A DNA stretch of 64,000 nucleotides from positions 71,333,349 through 71,397,348 of the forward strand of contig CM055096.1 in NCBI GenBank assembly GCA_029204225.1, read 5' to 3'. Positions 43,914-55,175 of this stretch are shown here, piece after piece (position 1 is the stretch's first letter; every line of letters begins with the position of its first letter). The position numbers were made by a program, and so were the translations under genes. The notes under the pieces were generated by a model. The model was not told the DNA's origin. It did no database searches and saw nothing but the letters and a program-made list of their open reading frames with translations. Origin of the DNA: Diphasiastrum complanatum. Its lineage: Eukaryota; Streptophyta; Lycopodiopsida; Lycopodiales; Lycopodiaceae.

Positions 43914-45562
43914 GTGAATAAAAATCCGTGATATGATTCTACAAATGTAATTTGTGAATTTCAAGAGACTAGATTTGAACATCTTCAACAATCTAGAAGG
44001 ATCTACAAAAGATCTAGCTCACAAACCTAAGAATCAATCTTCATAGTAATGACTAGTCACTTAGAAACTTTGCTTTGATCACTAAGACAAAAGCACACAA
44101 TATTTGAATCAAATCACTAAAGAAATTAGATCCAATCTCCTATTGGACTCATCAAATACCAATGACTCTTTCTTTTGAAAGTTGAAATGGATATGAAAAA
44201 GATTTGACACCTAGATTTTCCTTTTCACTTGACTAGTTCGCTCAACACTTGAGATTCTTGAACAAAAGATGGGTTTTGTTTCAAATACATGAAAATCAAA
44301 CTTAATCACTTCTTTTGGACTCACTTTTGACCCAAATAATTTCACGCTTGAGATTTAGAATGAGTTTGATTTGATTTGACAACAAACTATACCATCAATT
44401 TTTCAAAATTAGACAACTAGAGATTCACAAAGATCTCAACCATGCATGAATACTCAAATATGGACTCCTCCTCATTCTAGACATCCAATGGGATCTCAAA
44501 TTGACCCTCACACTCTCACAAAGAAAGTTGAATAGAACTAATTTGAGCTTCATACATACTATGTCAATTTTTGCTCAATAAATTGACTCAATCACCCCTA
44601 TTGGATTCTACCAATTACGCTACCTTTAGAGACTTGGAATGAAATTCAAAATCAAAAGTTGTGATTTTTCTCACTAAGATATTGTGCTTCAAAGAGCTAA
44701 TGCCACTTAGAAAGATTTGATCACATAGGAGAAGACAAATTCTTCACCAATAACAACACATAATGAGCTTCTAGATCTTGCCCTTTACAAAGGAAGGAGC
44801 TATTAGAAAATTGAATCTCTCTCTACACATTTGTCATAGACACCTTAATGACTCTTTTCCCACCTTACAATCACTCAAACAAATTGAGTAGGGTTGAATA
44901 ATGTGGCTTGGATCTCAATCTCTTTTCTAGAACTCTCAATTTAAGCCAATCTATGTCAAATTCTACAAAAGATTTGCTAGATGCTCTATATGCACTAGAA
45001 ACTCTCCAAGGTTTCACTTGGAGGACATATACAAAGATGTTTTCTAGCAAATTGATACTTCTAAACTTTACCCTATCACTCTTGAACAAATCTAGAGTGA
45101 TGGTACAATGGATTTCAACCTCTCACCTTGCATATCACTCCTTAATCTATGATTTTTAGCAAAATCTCTCTCAACTTCAACATGCACTCAAAAAATCAGA
45201 GATGATCAATTAATGCACCTATTTCAAGCCTCAAATTTAATTTCTTGGCCAATCTAATCCAAGAACTAATCAAGGGATTAGATTCTCTATAGAAAATGCT
45301 TGATTTTGCACCAAAAATCTCTCAAATTGGGTGTGAGTCAAATTGTACAAATTTTTGAATTTTCTTAGCCAAAACCGGAGCTGTACGGCCTCACACGTGT
45401 GAAAAGGGTTCCTACAGCCCACAACAAGTTCTGGTCCAAAAGTTTTGTAAATATCTATCAAATCCAACTCGCTACCCAAAATTTGACTAGTTTCCAAAAA
45501 ACTGATAATTTTGGCTTTGATTTGGATTAACCCTATCAATTTCAACAAAACCTCTTGTACTA
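43914..45562 (-). other. Leader of element F
   Basis: About 1.65 kb of leader between the primer site and gag with no supported ORF. 44113-45110 is duplicated at 5779-6780. A CACACGTGTG palindrome lies at 45392-45401. Confidence 0.65.
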
Positions 45563-45575
45563 GGCTCTGATACCA
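45563..45575 (-). other. Primer-binding site of element F
   Basis: Minus strand TGGTATCAGAGCC, directly after the LTR end GCACA (45576). Confidence 0.88.
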
Positions 45576-45888
45576 TGTGCAAAAAGTACAAAAAGGACCA
45601 AGAGTGGATCCTAATCTGATCCTCAAGAGGGATTGGTTGTCAGATTACTTGATCTATCAATCTACTTCAGATTAAGATCAATCTAGATCAATTCTAGACA
45701 CAAAATCCTAACAAGAACAATCATTAATTGAAGGTAAGTGTACTTTATGGTTTCACACATGTGAAACACTGTATGAGTACGGAATCCAGCCTGAAAATAA
45801 AGTACACATTGATAGAACCTCAAAACAATCAAAACAAATGTAGACAAATGGAGAGAATCACTCAAAATTGCTTCCAAAACCAAGATTG
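45576..45888 (-). repeat. 5' LTR of element F, truncated
   Basis: Nearly identical to 41119-41430, then cut at 45888 where a different LTR begins. At 45754-45763 it has CACACATGTG where the 3' LTR has CACACGTGTG. Confidence 0.85.
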
Positions 45889-45982
45889 GTCCTAGATCAA
45901 AGATCAATAAATGTGCAGGAAGAATCATGAAATAGAAATTAGTCATTCACCAAGGAGACAACAGTGGGCTTAATTTCCAACA
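45889..45982 (-). repeat. LTR start of a Copia element (fragment)
   Basis: Minus strand starts TGTTGGAAATTAAGCCC, a common Copia LTR start, preceded by the purine tract AAGGAGGAC (45991-45983). Only about 94 bp remain before the junction with element F. Confidence 0.75.
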
Positions 45983-45993
45983 GTCCTCCTTAA

Positions 45994-47249
45994 GGTCACG
46001 GTTGGTGCCTTGGTATCTTCGTCAGGTGTAGCATGTTGAAGAACTTCTGGTGTTTGATCCTGGGAAGCGCTTTGGTGAAGATGTCTGCGACCATTTCTAT
46101 TGTGGAGCAGTATTGAAGGATCACTTGCCCTGGGAAAACTTTCTCCCGAATGAAATGATACTAGATTTCTATGTGCTTGGATTTTTCATGAATTCTGGGA
46201 TTCAGTGACAGTGAAATACAGCTCAAGTTGTCACAAAGAATGGTGGTAGCATTGAACTGAGTGTGATGTAAGTCGTGAAGTAACAACCTGATCCATACAA
46301 CTTCTTTTGAAGCTTAACATGCTGCGATGTACTCTACCTCGGTCAAAGAAAGCGCAACTGATTTCAGTTCCTTGAGTTCCACAAAATCGTTCCCCCTACC
46401 AGATAGAAACCGAACCTGGAGGTAGATTTTTTGGTAGAGACTGTTCCTCCCCAATCTGAGTTGGAGTAGCCTCACAAGACGAGTGGTTCGATAGAATTTC
46501 CATCATAACATAAAATGTGATCTAAGCTTCCCTGAATATATCTCATCACTCTCTTCAATGCTTTCCAATGAGAGATCCTAGGATTAGACATGAATTGACT
46601 TAACGTTCTAACAATGTATGCTAAATCTGGTCTCACACAACATTGCATACATCAAAGATCCTATTAGTGAATGATAAGGGTACTTCGCTATGTCGAGTAC
46701 TTCACTATCAGATTCAGCACAAGTAGGTTTAGTCAATACTATACTTGGATCTATTGGAGTATCAATTGGTTTGCAATCAGACATATTAAATTTTTTTAAA
46801 CTGCCTTTTAGATATGCCTACTAGCTAAGATATATCTTCTTCTGAAGTCTATTCCTAGTAATGTGAATTCCTAGCAAAAAATCAATAGCTCCTAAATCAG
46901 TCATGTCAAATTCCTTTGACAGATCACTCTTAGTAGTGTGCAGAAGAGCAGTGTTGTTAGACAAAATAAATGCATCATCTACGTAAAGAGCTATGTGAAC
47001 TGAAAAATTGGTGCCTATATGCTTCAAATAAACATTACAGTCAACTGAATTGTTTGCAAATCCCAATTGAATGAGATAAGAGTTGATTCTATCAAACCAT
47101 GCTGTTGCGGCATGTTTCAGACCGTAGATTGCTTTGTGCAGCTTGCACACTTTGTGCTCTTGGCCTTTGACTTCAAATCCTTCAAGTGGGAAGGTATACA
47201 GCTCCTCTTTGACGTTGCCATTGAGAAATGTTGTCTTGACATCCATTTG
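45994..47249 (-). pseudogene. Copia reverse transcriptase and RNase H, 3' fragment
   Basis: Minus strand RT starts mid-domain at MDVKTTFLNGNVKEELY, then KAIYGLKHAATAWFDR, the catalytic YVDD at 46974-46985 and FLLGIHITR. RNase H follows with SDWGGTVSTKKSTSRFGFYL and a recognisable active-site region in broken frames. It ends at a polypurine tract and LTR start. It is joined at about 47249 to the DUF4216 region of CACTA B, so the reading frame there runs from the transposase into RT. It is a different Copia family from elements E, F and G. Confidence 0.87.
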
Positions 47250-48500
47250 GGCTTGGTAGAGTCAATGACAAAATAACCACTCTCGTCTTTCCTGATAGTT
47301 GCATTGGGACCATTGCAAATAACTTTGAACCATTTGACATCAAATATGAAAAAGATGAATTGTTTAAATCCAACTTCGAGGATGTCATTGATTGTACCAC
47401 AATAATCATGTTGAGAAGAGAGTAAATTGGTCTCTGCCATGCTTGCTCGAATCTCTTGGATAAAATTTGCCATGACTCCACAATTATATGTATTTCTATT
47501 CTTGTCAATGCGCTCCATACGAAAGTGTTGTCCATGCGTCCATAGTGCATTGTATTTTTTGTATTGAACGAAATGGAACTAAATGTGTTAGGGATATGAC
47601 AAACATGTACAAAATTGCACATACAAATGTTTTAGTTAACATGTGAATGATGATCATCATAGCTTACATGTAAATCGTATCCCCTTGCATATTCTCGCTC
47701 TCTCTCTGTTACTTCATAGTTGTTTGCTGAGGCTTCTCTAAGGGCCTCATGCAGCCAATTAAGCATCATGTCCTTGGGTACAAGGGCAGGGTCAGGTGTA
47801 TATGGTTGTCTTCTATGCCCTCTCCTGAAAGTGGCTTGAGCGGTTTGCTTACGAGCCTTGGCCTCTTCGTATAGCAAAATCCACTTTTGCATTTCCTCGC
47901 TATTAACAATGCAAAACTTATTTACCTCCTCTCTGAAGGACTCACTCATTCTCATGATCGCTCATTTTCCTTGATGAACCTCTCCAACAACACAATCATC
48001 ATCCTTCTTATCCCAAAGACGAGAAATAGAAGGATCGATATGAGCAAGGAACTCCGTGATGTAAACCATGGACTCTTGCACTAGCCATCCTTCCGCCATA
48101 CTACCCTTAGGCCTTGCTCTTTGTCTTACAAAGCCTTTCAATGTTTTCATGAATCGTTCTAAGAAAAACATCCAAGGGCTATGGACAGTGCCTAAATTAA
48201 AAAAATGGATCAATGTTAGTGAGAGAACATGAGAATTACCACAATAGCAATATTCTAGGATGGACTAAGAATAGGCAATTAATGCAAGTTTATGATGTAC
48301 CTACAATGGCCACCTCAGCTACCAGATGCATTTGAATGGTGAGAATGGATGTGGGAAAGTGCTTCTCGATCAAACACACTGTCTCGATGGAGCTTTGTCT
48401 TGCTGGCTCAATGGATGCCAACAGTATCTCCTTGGATGAAATGTATCTTCATAAGAAAGAGAAACAACAATGACATACTCGTTAGTAAGAATCGTATCTC
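47250..48500 (-). pseudogene. CACTA B: DUF4218 and DUF4216 part of tnp2 transposase
   Basis: Minus strand has KLSGLKSHDWHKFLQ near 48750 leading into DUF4218 (MFFLERFMKTLKGFVRQRAR, SMAEGWLVQESMVYI, 48180-48060). A conserved tail follows (ALVPKDMMLNWLHEAL), then DUF4216 (NTYNCGVMA, DYCGTINDILEVG, FDVKWFKVICNG, KDESGYFVIDSTK) ending at 47250, where the Copia fragment begins. There are a few stops and shifts. Nucleotide similarity with CACTA A is high over about 1.2 kb, including noncoding parts such as 48210-48480 with 37390-37690. Confidence 0.85.
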
Positions 48501-51042
48501 ACCAAACCACTAAATTTGTAGATTGCACTCCTTAACTCCTCTGTCAAGAACCCTCTCAACACCAAGGGAAGCACAAACTGCATGCACAAAAACAATTTGG
48601 CCATTGAGATACATATATGCACAATGAGATCATCATGAAATCACAAGACATGCTATAAAATGTAATCCATAATGTTGAGGTGGAAGCAAAGTCAAAAAAC
48701 ATGCCATGCCAACCTGTAAAAATTTATGCCAGTCATGAGACTTTAGTCCACTTAGTTTGTTGTCCCTTGTGAAGGCACCCTTTAGGCATCACATGTGTCT
48801 TGTCGGAGTTCAAAATGAGGCTATTGCCTTCTTTACAATCGTCTCTTCTCTCCTCGAGGAGATCCATGGGGCCTTTGGTAGGACAATTGAAGTCCCCACC
48901 ATTTGTGGCCACAAATAGGCCATCATTTCCACTTCTTTTCAGTCATCTTGTGTGTCTTTTTCTATCTTTCGACCCATGCAAGTGCTCCCAAATTGTACTC
49001 CCAACATTCTTGAATATGTGCATCGGGTCCAAAGATGGTTGATCAAGAATTCCCTCCAATATGGGACTTCATAAAATATCGATAACCTCTTCAGGCCAGG
49101 AGGGAGTCATCCTAGATCTTGATTGGATCTCCAAATCTGAAGCCATTCACTTGCCTACAATATTAACAAACAAGCACACACATTTAATGTAGATTATATA
49201 TCGTTAGAAGAAATATAAAGAGAGTAATCATAAATTAAATAAATGACATGTACCATTAATTGGCCCAATAAGAAAGGATGTATTGTACCTTCATGGAATG
49301 AGGACGTTGACCAATTAGCCCATCACGCATAGGGTGATCGGGTGGAAGGTATCGAGTGTGGCCCTCATAAACCATGTTTCGTAGATGTTGTGAGTGACGT
49401 GCTTGCAAATACTCACCACAAACGGGGCATGCAGTGTAGCCACTAGTTTGGAGACCTACATTGAGACAAAACAATCGACTTAATTGTGGGTTTAATGTTC
49501 GAATTGAAAGAAAATTTGTGAATGCACATAAAATTTAATATAATACCATGAATCGAACCAATAGCAAGGATATCTCACCTGAAAATTTTTCATATCTAGG
49601 AAAGTCGTGCATTGTCTACATCAAGATCCCCTTTACCACAAATTCTCTTTGTCTCAGTGGTCTTGATATATCGCTCACTTGAACTCCTTGCCATAGAATC
49701 TTTAGCTCATCTATCAAGGGAACCATATACACGTCCATATTTTTTGCATTGTATTTTTTTACGATAAGAAGGGCGAGCATTAGGTGCCCCTCCTTTATAC
49801 TTAGCCAAGGGATGATGTTGTAGTTTACAAGGACAACCAGCCAAGTGGACCATGATGTGGAGCACAAACCACATGGATTCACACCATCCATCACCAAACC
49901 CAAATGCAAATAGCGAGGCTCATCCCTAAACTCATTCCAGGTAGCATCCACATGCTTCCATGCTGGAGAATTGGTAGGGATCCTCATAGTATCGTCCGAT
50001 GAACGATTGCTCAAATGCCATGTCATTAGCTCTGTGATGGAATTACACTTCAACATGTGGCGTATCCTGGGTATGATGAGAAAATGTCTTACCACCTTGG
50101 CGGGTATGGTCGCTCCTTGTAAATCTTGCCTGTAACGGTGTTCCCCACAGCGTGGACACATGCTTGCCTCCTGAAACTCATCTCGATATAAGATGCAATC
50201 ATTGGGACATGCATGAATACTCTTGTAATTCATGTAGACCGCAGATAACATTTTCTTGGCTTTTTGTCGAGACGCCGCCATAGTGTTATGTGGAGGCAAC
50301 ATTTTTTTGAGCAAATTGTGACAAAAATATATATATATGTAATTAGCTATATATAGTTTCTCACAACGCATAAAAAAATAAAATGAGATGAGATCAATTT
50401 GTCTATAACACAAGAAGCTCACAAGTTTACCCAAACAACTCCGTTACGACGCTCACATCCTCGACCACCCATACTTAGTTTGCAAGTTCAAAAGTAACAA
50501 ACAAGCTTGCAACTTTGACATTTGTCCTCCCTCATACAGAGGAGTGGATGCCAAGCCATGCATCACATCTTCTTCCCTTGTCAATGTGGCCTTGGGTGGG
50601 TTCGTGAAGAATGCATCCATCATGTCATCCATGTCTCCGTTGTGATCATGCGCTGTGAATGGCACATCCTCGTGTATTGTGTCTCCTTGGGACATCTCTT
50701 CGTGCAAGTCCATGTGTGGCGTATGCGAGGAAAGTGGTGTCTCTCGTGTGCTCGCACGTTTGAATCTTGCGGATTACATGGCAACATCTGGTTGAATTCT
50801 CCGATAATCATGTGAGTGTGAGTTGTGAAAGATTCAACTAGTTTCATCACATTTTGCAATATTTCCATATTTGGCATATTGAGGCCAAAACTTGGTTTAG
50901 ACTTAGAGGTTGACTTTTCAAAGTTCATTATCTAAATTTCATTTGAATAAACACTTTTTGAAAGTGTGGGAAAGATAGAATGCGAGTTTGAGTAGATTCA
51001 ATTTGAATAAGTTGGGTACATTGAATCTAGACCCAAAATTAG
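48501..51042 (-). pseudogene. CACTA B: tnp2 catalytic region
   Basis: This is the transposase core (Transposase_21/tnp2 family) that would cut and join CACTA ends. Minus strand pieces run N to C. They are STPLYEGGQMSKLQACLLLL (50550 area), IHACPNDCILYRDEFQEASM with CPRCGEHRY, FLIIPRIRHMLK, ELMTWHLSNRSSDDTMRIP, AWKHVDATWNEF and GLVMDGVNPCG. Next come NYNIIPWLSIKEGHLMLALL and MVPLIDELKILWQGV (50434-49616), then SGYTACPVCGEYL with EGHTRYLPPDHPMR (49474-49256). Further degraded sequence leads to the DUF4218 region. Frames are long but separated by stops, and element G has cut the gene at 51042. Confidence 0.9.
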
Positions 51043-51472
51043 TAGGGTTAGCATTTTGGTGGGAAAGCCAACTGGCCAAATAGGGTTTGGACCTGTTATA
51101 AAAGGATGTAACTCATGGAGAGAGTCATCTTCTCTCTTCTCTATCTCATTTCATGCTTATACATGGTTCTCTTGGGTTCTACTATCCATTGGTGCACTAT
51201 CTTGGTGATTGCTTGCAATTCTATGTGTAGAATGATCTATATTTGCTATTTTTGGATCCACATGTGTGAAATACAGTAGCTTGCTGGTTTTGTATGGACA
51301 GCAACAGTACATAATCATTTCATTCAAGTTTGATCAAGTTCTATTAGTGTTTGCATCTCAAATTGTGTGTAGATGCTGATTTTTCTACATTGGTGAAATT
51401 GGTAGTGTATTTCTCTTTCTAACCAAAGCTCATTCAAGTAGATTGGATCTTAAGGATATGAAATCTTTCACA
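51043..51472 (+). repeat. 5' LTR of element G
   Basis: It aligns base for base with 55176-55605. It has a TATAAAA box at 51097-51103 and CACATGTGTG at 51259-51268, and it ends CTTTCACA next to the primer site. Confidence 0.88.
51097..51103 (+). promoter_or_regulatory. LTR TATA box of element G
   Basis: TATAAAA, conserved in the 3' LTR at 55230-55236. The G-box-like palindrome starts about 156 bp downstream. Confidence 0.6.
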
Positions 51473-51484
51473 TGGTATCAGAGC
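51473..51484 (+). other. Primer-binding site of element G
   Basis: TGGTATCAGAGC, exact Met-tRNA complement, immediately after the LTR. Confidence 0.9.
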
Positions 51485-52074
51485 TTGTGTTTCAGGTTAT
51501 GAAGGAGGAAATCAGATCTATCAATGATTTGGTGAAGATATCAAGTCTAGAGCATGCTAGAGAGGATTCTACACCAAAATCGGATTTTTTGCTTTTGTAT
51601 ATTGGATCTTTTGTAGATCAAAACACTAAATAGGTCAATATACTTGTTCAATTCCATTTTTTGAATTCACGTGCTGGATTTGGCCGATTTTTGGATCATT
51701 GGTTCAGCCTAAGTGGTGGCTTATAGATTGCATATCAAATTTTCAGCATTTGCATGTAGATTTGGAATAGTCAATTTTTTGTGATTTTGTCAAAACCCTA
51801 ATTTTGATTGGATCTCTAGATAGTGAGGTTGCTGGACTTCATTTGAGTGTGTTTCAATCTTAGGAAGTGGCAAAAGTCATTAGATTGAGGATAGATCATA
51901 GGTTGATCAAGATTCCATGATTCTATGTGTTGATTTGCTTGGATAAGTGCTAGAAGAGAATTTATGAGATAGTTTCAAATCTTGGTGATTTCTTTTGAAA
52001 GAATTTGTTGTTGTTCAAAGGAGTGCTTTGTGCATTGAAACATGTTGAAAGAGAAGATCAGGTCATTACTACAT
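51485..52074 (+). other. Leader of element G
   Basis: About 590 bp between the primer site and the gag ATG. No ORF is supported. Confidence 0.6.
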
Positions 52075-52448
52075 GGCAACCTCAATTGGAGTCATGTTGG
52101 AAGCGAACGATAGGCTTACCTCAAGTAATTATTCATTATGGAAAGTGATGATGGAGTCACTTCTTGAGATCTCCTTTATTTGGAATGGACCTTCGTCTGT
52201 GAGCTTCAACTTCCCTTTGATTGCCTTGGTTTTGTACATGAAGACCAGATCTCTAGATCGAAGATCTTTCTTGTGCAATCAACGATCATGCCATGCCTTA
52301 CGTCGTTCTTTCTCAGCTGCCAATGCATGCACAACTAGTAAGCGCGTCTCACAAAGTTTATGTAGTCTTCATGGCGTAATTGTAGAGATTTGGAATCATC
52401 AAGGCGTTGCGTTGTGGCAATCCTTAATGATGGTACCAAAAATTCTAC
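52075..52448 (+). pseudogene. Element G gag start with antisense Gypsy integrase insert
   Basis: Gag begins MATSIGVMLEANDRLTSSNY and SLWKVMMESLLEI, then breaks at about 52170. From there to about 52440 the minus strand reads an unrelated Gypsy integrase C terminus (RRKAWHDR, LHKKDLRSRDLVFMY, KGKLKL, GPFQIKE). The capsid domain is lost and the zinc-knuckle frame resumes immediately after. The plus-strand frame through the insert is open but meaningless. Confidence 0.8.
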
Positions 52449-54329
52449 GTGGATGCTTCTTCAAGTGGCAAAAAGAAGGATAGATCAAAGCTCAAGTGCT
52501 TCTATTGTGGCATCAAAGGACACTTTGCAAGTGAGTGCTACAAGAAGAAGAGAGATCAAGGAGACAAGCAAGGTAATCTTACTCTTGATGAGATGGATGT
52601 GCAAGATGCAAATGATGATGCTTTTGTGATGTCTTCATGTATGCTTGCTAATGATGGAGATCTAGATCCTTGGTGGATTGATAGTGGAGCAAGTTCACAC
52701 ATGACCTTTCACAAAGAGTATTTCACTTCTTTGTTGGCATATGGAGATGACAAGAGGGTGATCTACACGGCCAATGATGGTGAGTGTGCAATCAAAGGGA
52801 TTGGCACAATTCCTATTTCTCTCTCTACAAATAGGAATGTTCATTTGGAGGATGTCTTGTTTATTCCATCTATTACCAAGAATTTGCTTAGTGTGAGTCA
52901 AATGCTAAGTAAGGGCCTTAAGGTGGAGTTTGATGGAGATGCTTGTTTGATCAAAAGGAAGGATGTCTTGATTGGAAAAGGTAAAAGGCAAGGGAAGTTG
53001 TTCAAACTTGATGCTTGTGTTATTGCTAACCAAGTTGGATGTGTTGCAAGGGAGCAAATTTCTATTCAAGAGGTTTGGCACAAAAGGATGAAACACCTCA
53101 ACTTCAAGTCATTGGAGGTAATGGCAAGGAAGAAGGTTGTGATTGGTCTTCCAAGTTCCTTAAGTAATGACAAGCATGTTTGTGAGTCTTGTGCTTTGTC
53201 TAAGTCACATAGACTACCTTATACTAGATCTACAAAGCCTTTTCAACTTGTACATTCGGATATTCATGGATTTACTACAATTAGCAATAGTGGAGCTAAG
53301 ATGTATGTAACATTCATTGATGATTTTAGTAGATTTTGTTGGATCTATCTACTAAAGAGCAAGTATGAAGTGTATGATGTCTTTGTCAAGTTCAAGAATG
53401 CAAGGGAGAACCAATTTTCCACAAAGATCAAGTGCTTGAGAGGTGACAATGGTGGTGAGTACATATCTAACAAGTTCAAGGCCTTTTGTGATGAGCATGG
53501 GATCAAGAGGGAGTATACAACATCAAGGGACCCACAACAAAATGGAGTGGCTGAAAGGAAGAATAGAACTTTATGTGAAAGTGCTAAAGCTATGAGGTTA
53601 AGTGCTAATCTTGACAAACCATTTTGGGATCAAGCTTTGTTGTGTGCCAATTTCTTGTGCAATAGGTGGCCGAGTGCTATTTTGGATGGAAGGACACCTT
53701 TTGAGATGCTATTCAAGAGGAGGCCAAGTGTCAACTTTCTAAGAACCTTTGGATGCACATGCTATGTCAACATTACTCTTGATGATAGGACCAAGGAGGA
53801 TCCATCTTCAAGAAGAGGTATTTTTGTTGAATATAGTGAGGTGAGTAAAGCCTACAAGGTTTACATTCCTTCTACTAACAAAGTGATTGTTGGTAGAGAT
53901 GTCATTTTTTATGAGGGAAACATTCCAAAGGTGTCTTCAAGCATGATTGATGGTAAAGTAGATGGATCTAACATTCTTGATGTTGATGAGAAGGATTCTA
54001 CTTTGGATGGTGGTGATGATGGACCTTCATCAAGTCAAAAGCCAAGGAGAACATCAAGAGAAAGACAAGTACCTTCAAGGCTCACATATGATCAAAAGGG
54101 TAAGCAAGTAGTTTCTGGAAATTATGTTGCTTTCCTAACCTCTTTGGATGAGCCTACAAGTATAGATCAAGCAAGGAAAGAAGAGGAGTGGATCCAACCA
54201 ATGGATCTTGAGTATCGATCTCTTATGAAGAGTGGAACATCTTTTGGAAGATCTTCTTGTGTACATGGAACTATGCAAGTGGATGGATGTTATCTTGATG
54301 TAAAATCAAGTAATGGATCTGGAAAATAA
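52449..54329 (+). CDS. Element G gag zinc knuckle, protease and integrase, ending in a truncated RT start
   Basis: A 626-codon open frame. It has zinc knuckle CFYCGIKGHFASEC (52497-52538) and protease WWIDSGASSHMT with Asp at 52680-52682. A GAG-pre-integrase zinc region follows (HKRMKHLNF, CESCALSK), then integrase with Asp at 53259 (VHSDIHG), Asp at 53445 (RGDNGGEY) and Glu at 53553 (GVAERKNRTL). The last two are 35 residues apart, the D,D-35-E spacing. The pol linker follows (RRTSRERQVPSRLTY). After the first few residues of the RT lead-in (EEEWIQPMDLEYRSLM) the sequence departs and ends. No RT or RNase H follows, and module X begins about 15 bases later. All integrase catalytic residues are intact, so this part could still fold and act if translated. 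The first Met is internal to gag and not a native start. Confidence 0.88.
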   Translation: MDASSSGKKKDRSKLKCFYCGIKGHFASECYKKKRDQGDKQGNLTLDEMDVQDANDDAFVMSSCMLANDGDLDPWWIDSGASSHMTFHKEYFTSLLAYGDDKRVIYTANDGECAIKGIGTIPISLSTNRNVHLEDVLFIPSITKNLLSVSQMLSKGLKVEFDGDACLIKRKDVLIGKGKRQGKLFKLDACVIANQVGCVAREQISIQEVWHKRMKHLNFKSLEVMARKKVVIGLPSSLSNDKHVCESCALSKSHRLPYTRSTKPFQLVHSDIHGFTTISNSGAKMYVTFIDDFSRFCWIYLLKSKYEVYDVFVKFKNARENQFSTKIKCLRGDNGGEYISNKFKAFCDEHGIKREYTTSRDPQQNGVAERKNRTLCESAKAMRLSANLDKPFWDQALLCANFLCNRWPSAILDGRTPFEMLFKRRPSVNFLRTFGCTCYVNITLDDRTKEDPSSRRGIFVEYSEVSKAYKVYIPSTNKVIVGRDVIFYEGNIPKVSSSMIDGKVDGSNILDVDEKDSTLDGGDDGPSSSQKPRRTSRERQVPSRLTYDQKGKQVVSGNYVAFLTSLDEPTSIDQARKEEEWIQPMDLEYRSLMKSGTSFGRSSCVHGTMQVDGCYLDVKSSNGSGK

Positions 54330-55170
54330 ATTTTGTTCAATGAATTTGATGGTCAAGTTGAAGATCAAGAGATTGATCTCAAAGCGCTTCAACTAGTCAA
54401 AAGGGAAGTTGGCAATTTGGAGCTAGTCAAGAGCATCAAAGGAGAGATAATTGGAAAAGGTGTTATGGATCTATTTTTGCAGCATATTGAAGACTCAAGT
54501 AAGGTCAAATGAGCAGCAAGGAAGTGTTGTTCAAGTTTACTTTACTTGTTCTATCTCATGTTTGAGCAATTTCATGTGGATGTGTGCAAATTGTCAAGAT
54601 ATGGTAAAACTAGTTACATTGGTGAGCATTGTTTTGATGTTGGATTTGTACTAGCATTCTTGGCTGATTTTGCTGATGGAAATGAAGCTATTGGAGGTTC
54701 ATTATGTCACTCATCCATGGCTAAGTTCTCAAGTGTTGAGCTACTTGGTGCCAATACTTGGAGATTGTCAATTTTTGGTGAATTCATGGTCATTTTCTTG
54801 TGTCAAGTAGATCTTGAAGATGGACTAGTGCAAACTACTTGGTTTATGGAGTCATGTGGTGCTGGATTTGCATCATTTATGTACTCACCTACTCATGGAT
54901 TTCCAAGGTTTGATGGTTTCTTGTGGCAAGATGAAGATGGAGGCTCATTCATGGAGTATCATGGTGGATACAAGGCAACAAAGGACAAAGGAGGAGGAGA
55001 CATGCAAGCAAAAGTTGATCACTCACATTTATTGTTTGTTTGCTGTATTTTTCCAGAGAGTTCAGAGTCGGAAGCATGGTGGAATCATCTCATTTACATT
55101 CTATTTGATTCTTCATGTTCTAGTCACATTTTTACATGTAAAATTGATGTAAGAAATAGTGAAGCATCCC
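54330..55170 (+). pseudogene. Element G cargo module X (unassigned)
   Basis: Not recognised. The first part (54330-54510) reads GQVEDQEIDLKALQLVKREV, then LVKSIKGEIIGKGVMDL and IEDSSKVK before a TGA. The second is an open frame (54546-55184) with VDLEDGLV, WFMESCGAGFASF, STPTHGFPRF-type sequence, DGGSFMEYHGGYK, a GGGDMQ step, HLLFVCCIFPESSESEAW and FTCKIDVRNSEAS. It runs into the 3' LTR start. It aligns along its length with the cargo of element E at 17330-16400 and in part with 18600-18280. A predicted signal or transmembrane segment is possible in LLFVCCIF and ILFDSSCSSHIF but not convincing. Confidence 0.6.
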
Positions 55171-55175
55171 ATTGG

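Larger units (their letters stand above)
41119..45888 (-). mobile_element. Element F: Copia-derived non-autonomous LTR element
   Basis: On the minus strand it has a truncated 5' LTR (45888-45576), primer site, a leader of about 1.65 kb, a shortened gag (43913 down), two tandem copies of unassigned module Y, further unassigned sequence and a full 3' LTR (41949-41119). Protease, integrase, RT and RNase H are all absent. It is inserted in the gag of the previous element (left flank TTTGT). The outer end is replaced by a Copia fragment at 45889, so no target duplication can be checked. Confidence 0.82.

Noticed and set aside
52390-52629. Plus-strand 79-codon frame across the gag and zinc-knuckle junction
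   Set aside because: The overlapping 626-codon frame has the zinc knuckle, protease and integrase motifs; this one has none.
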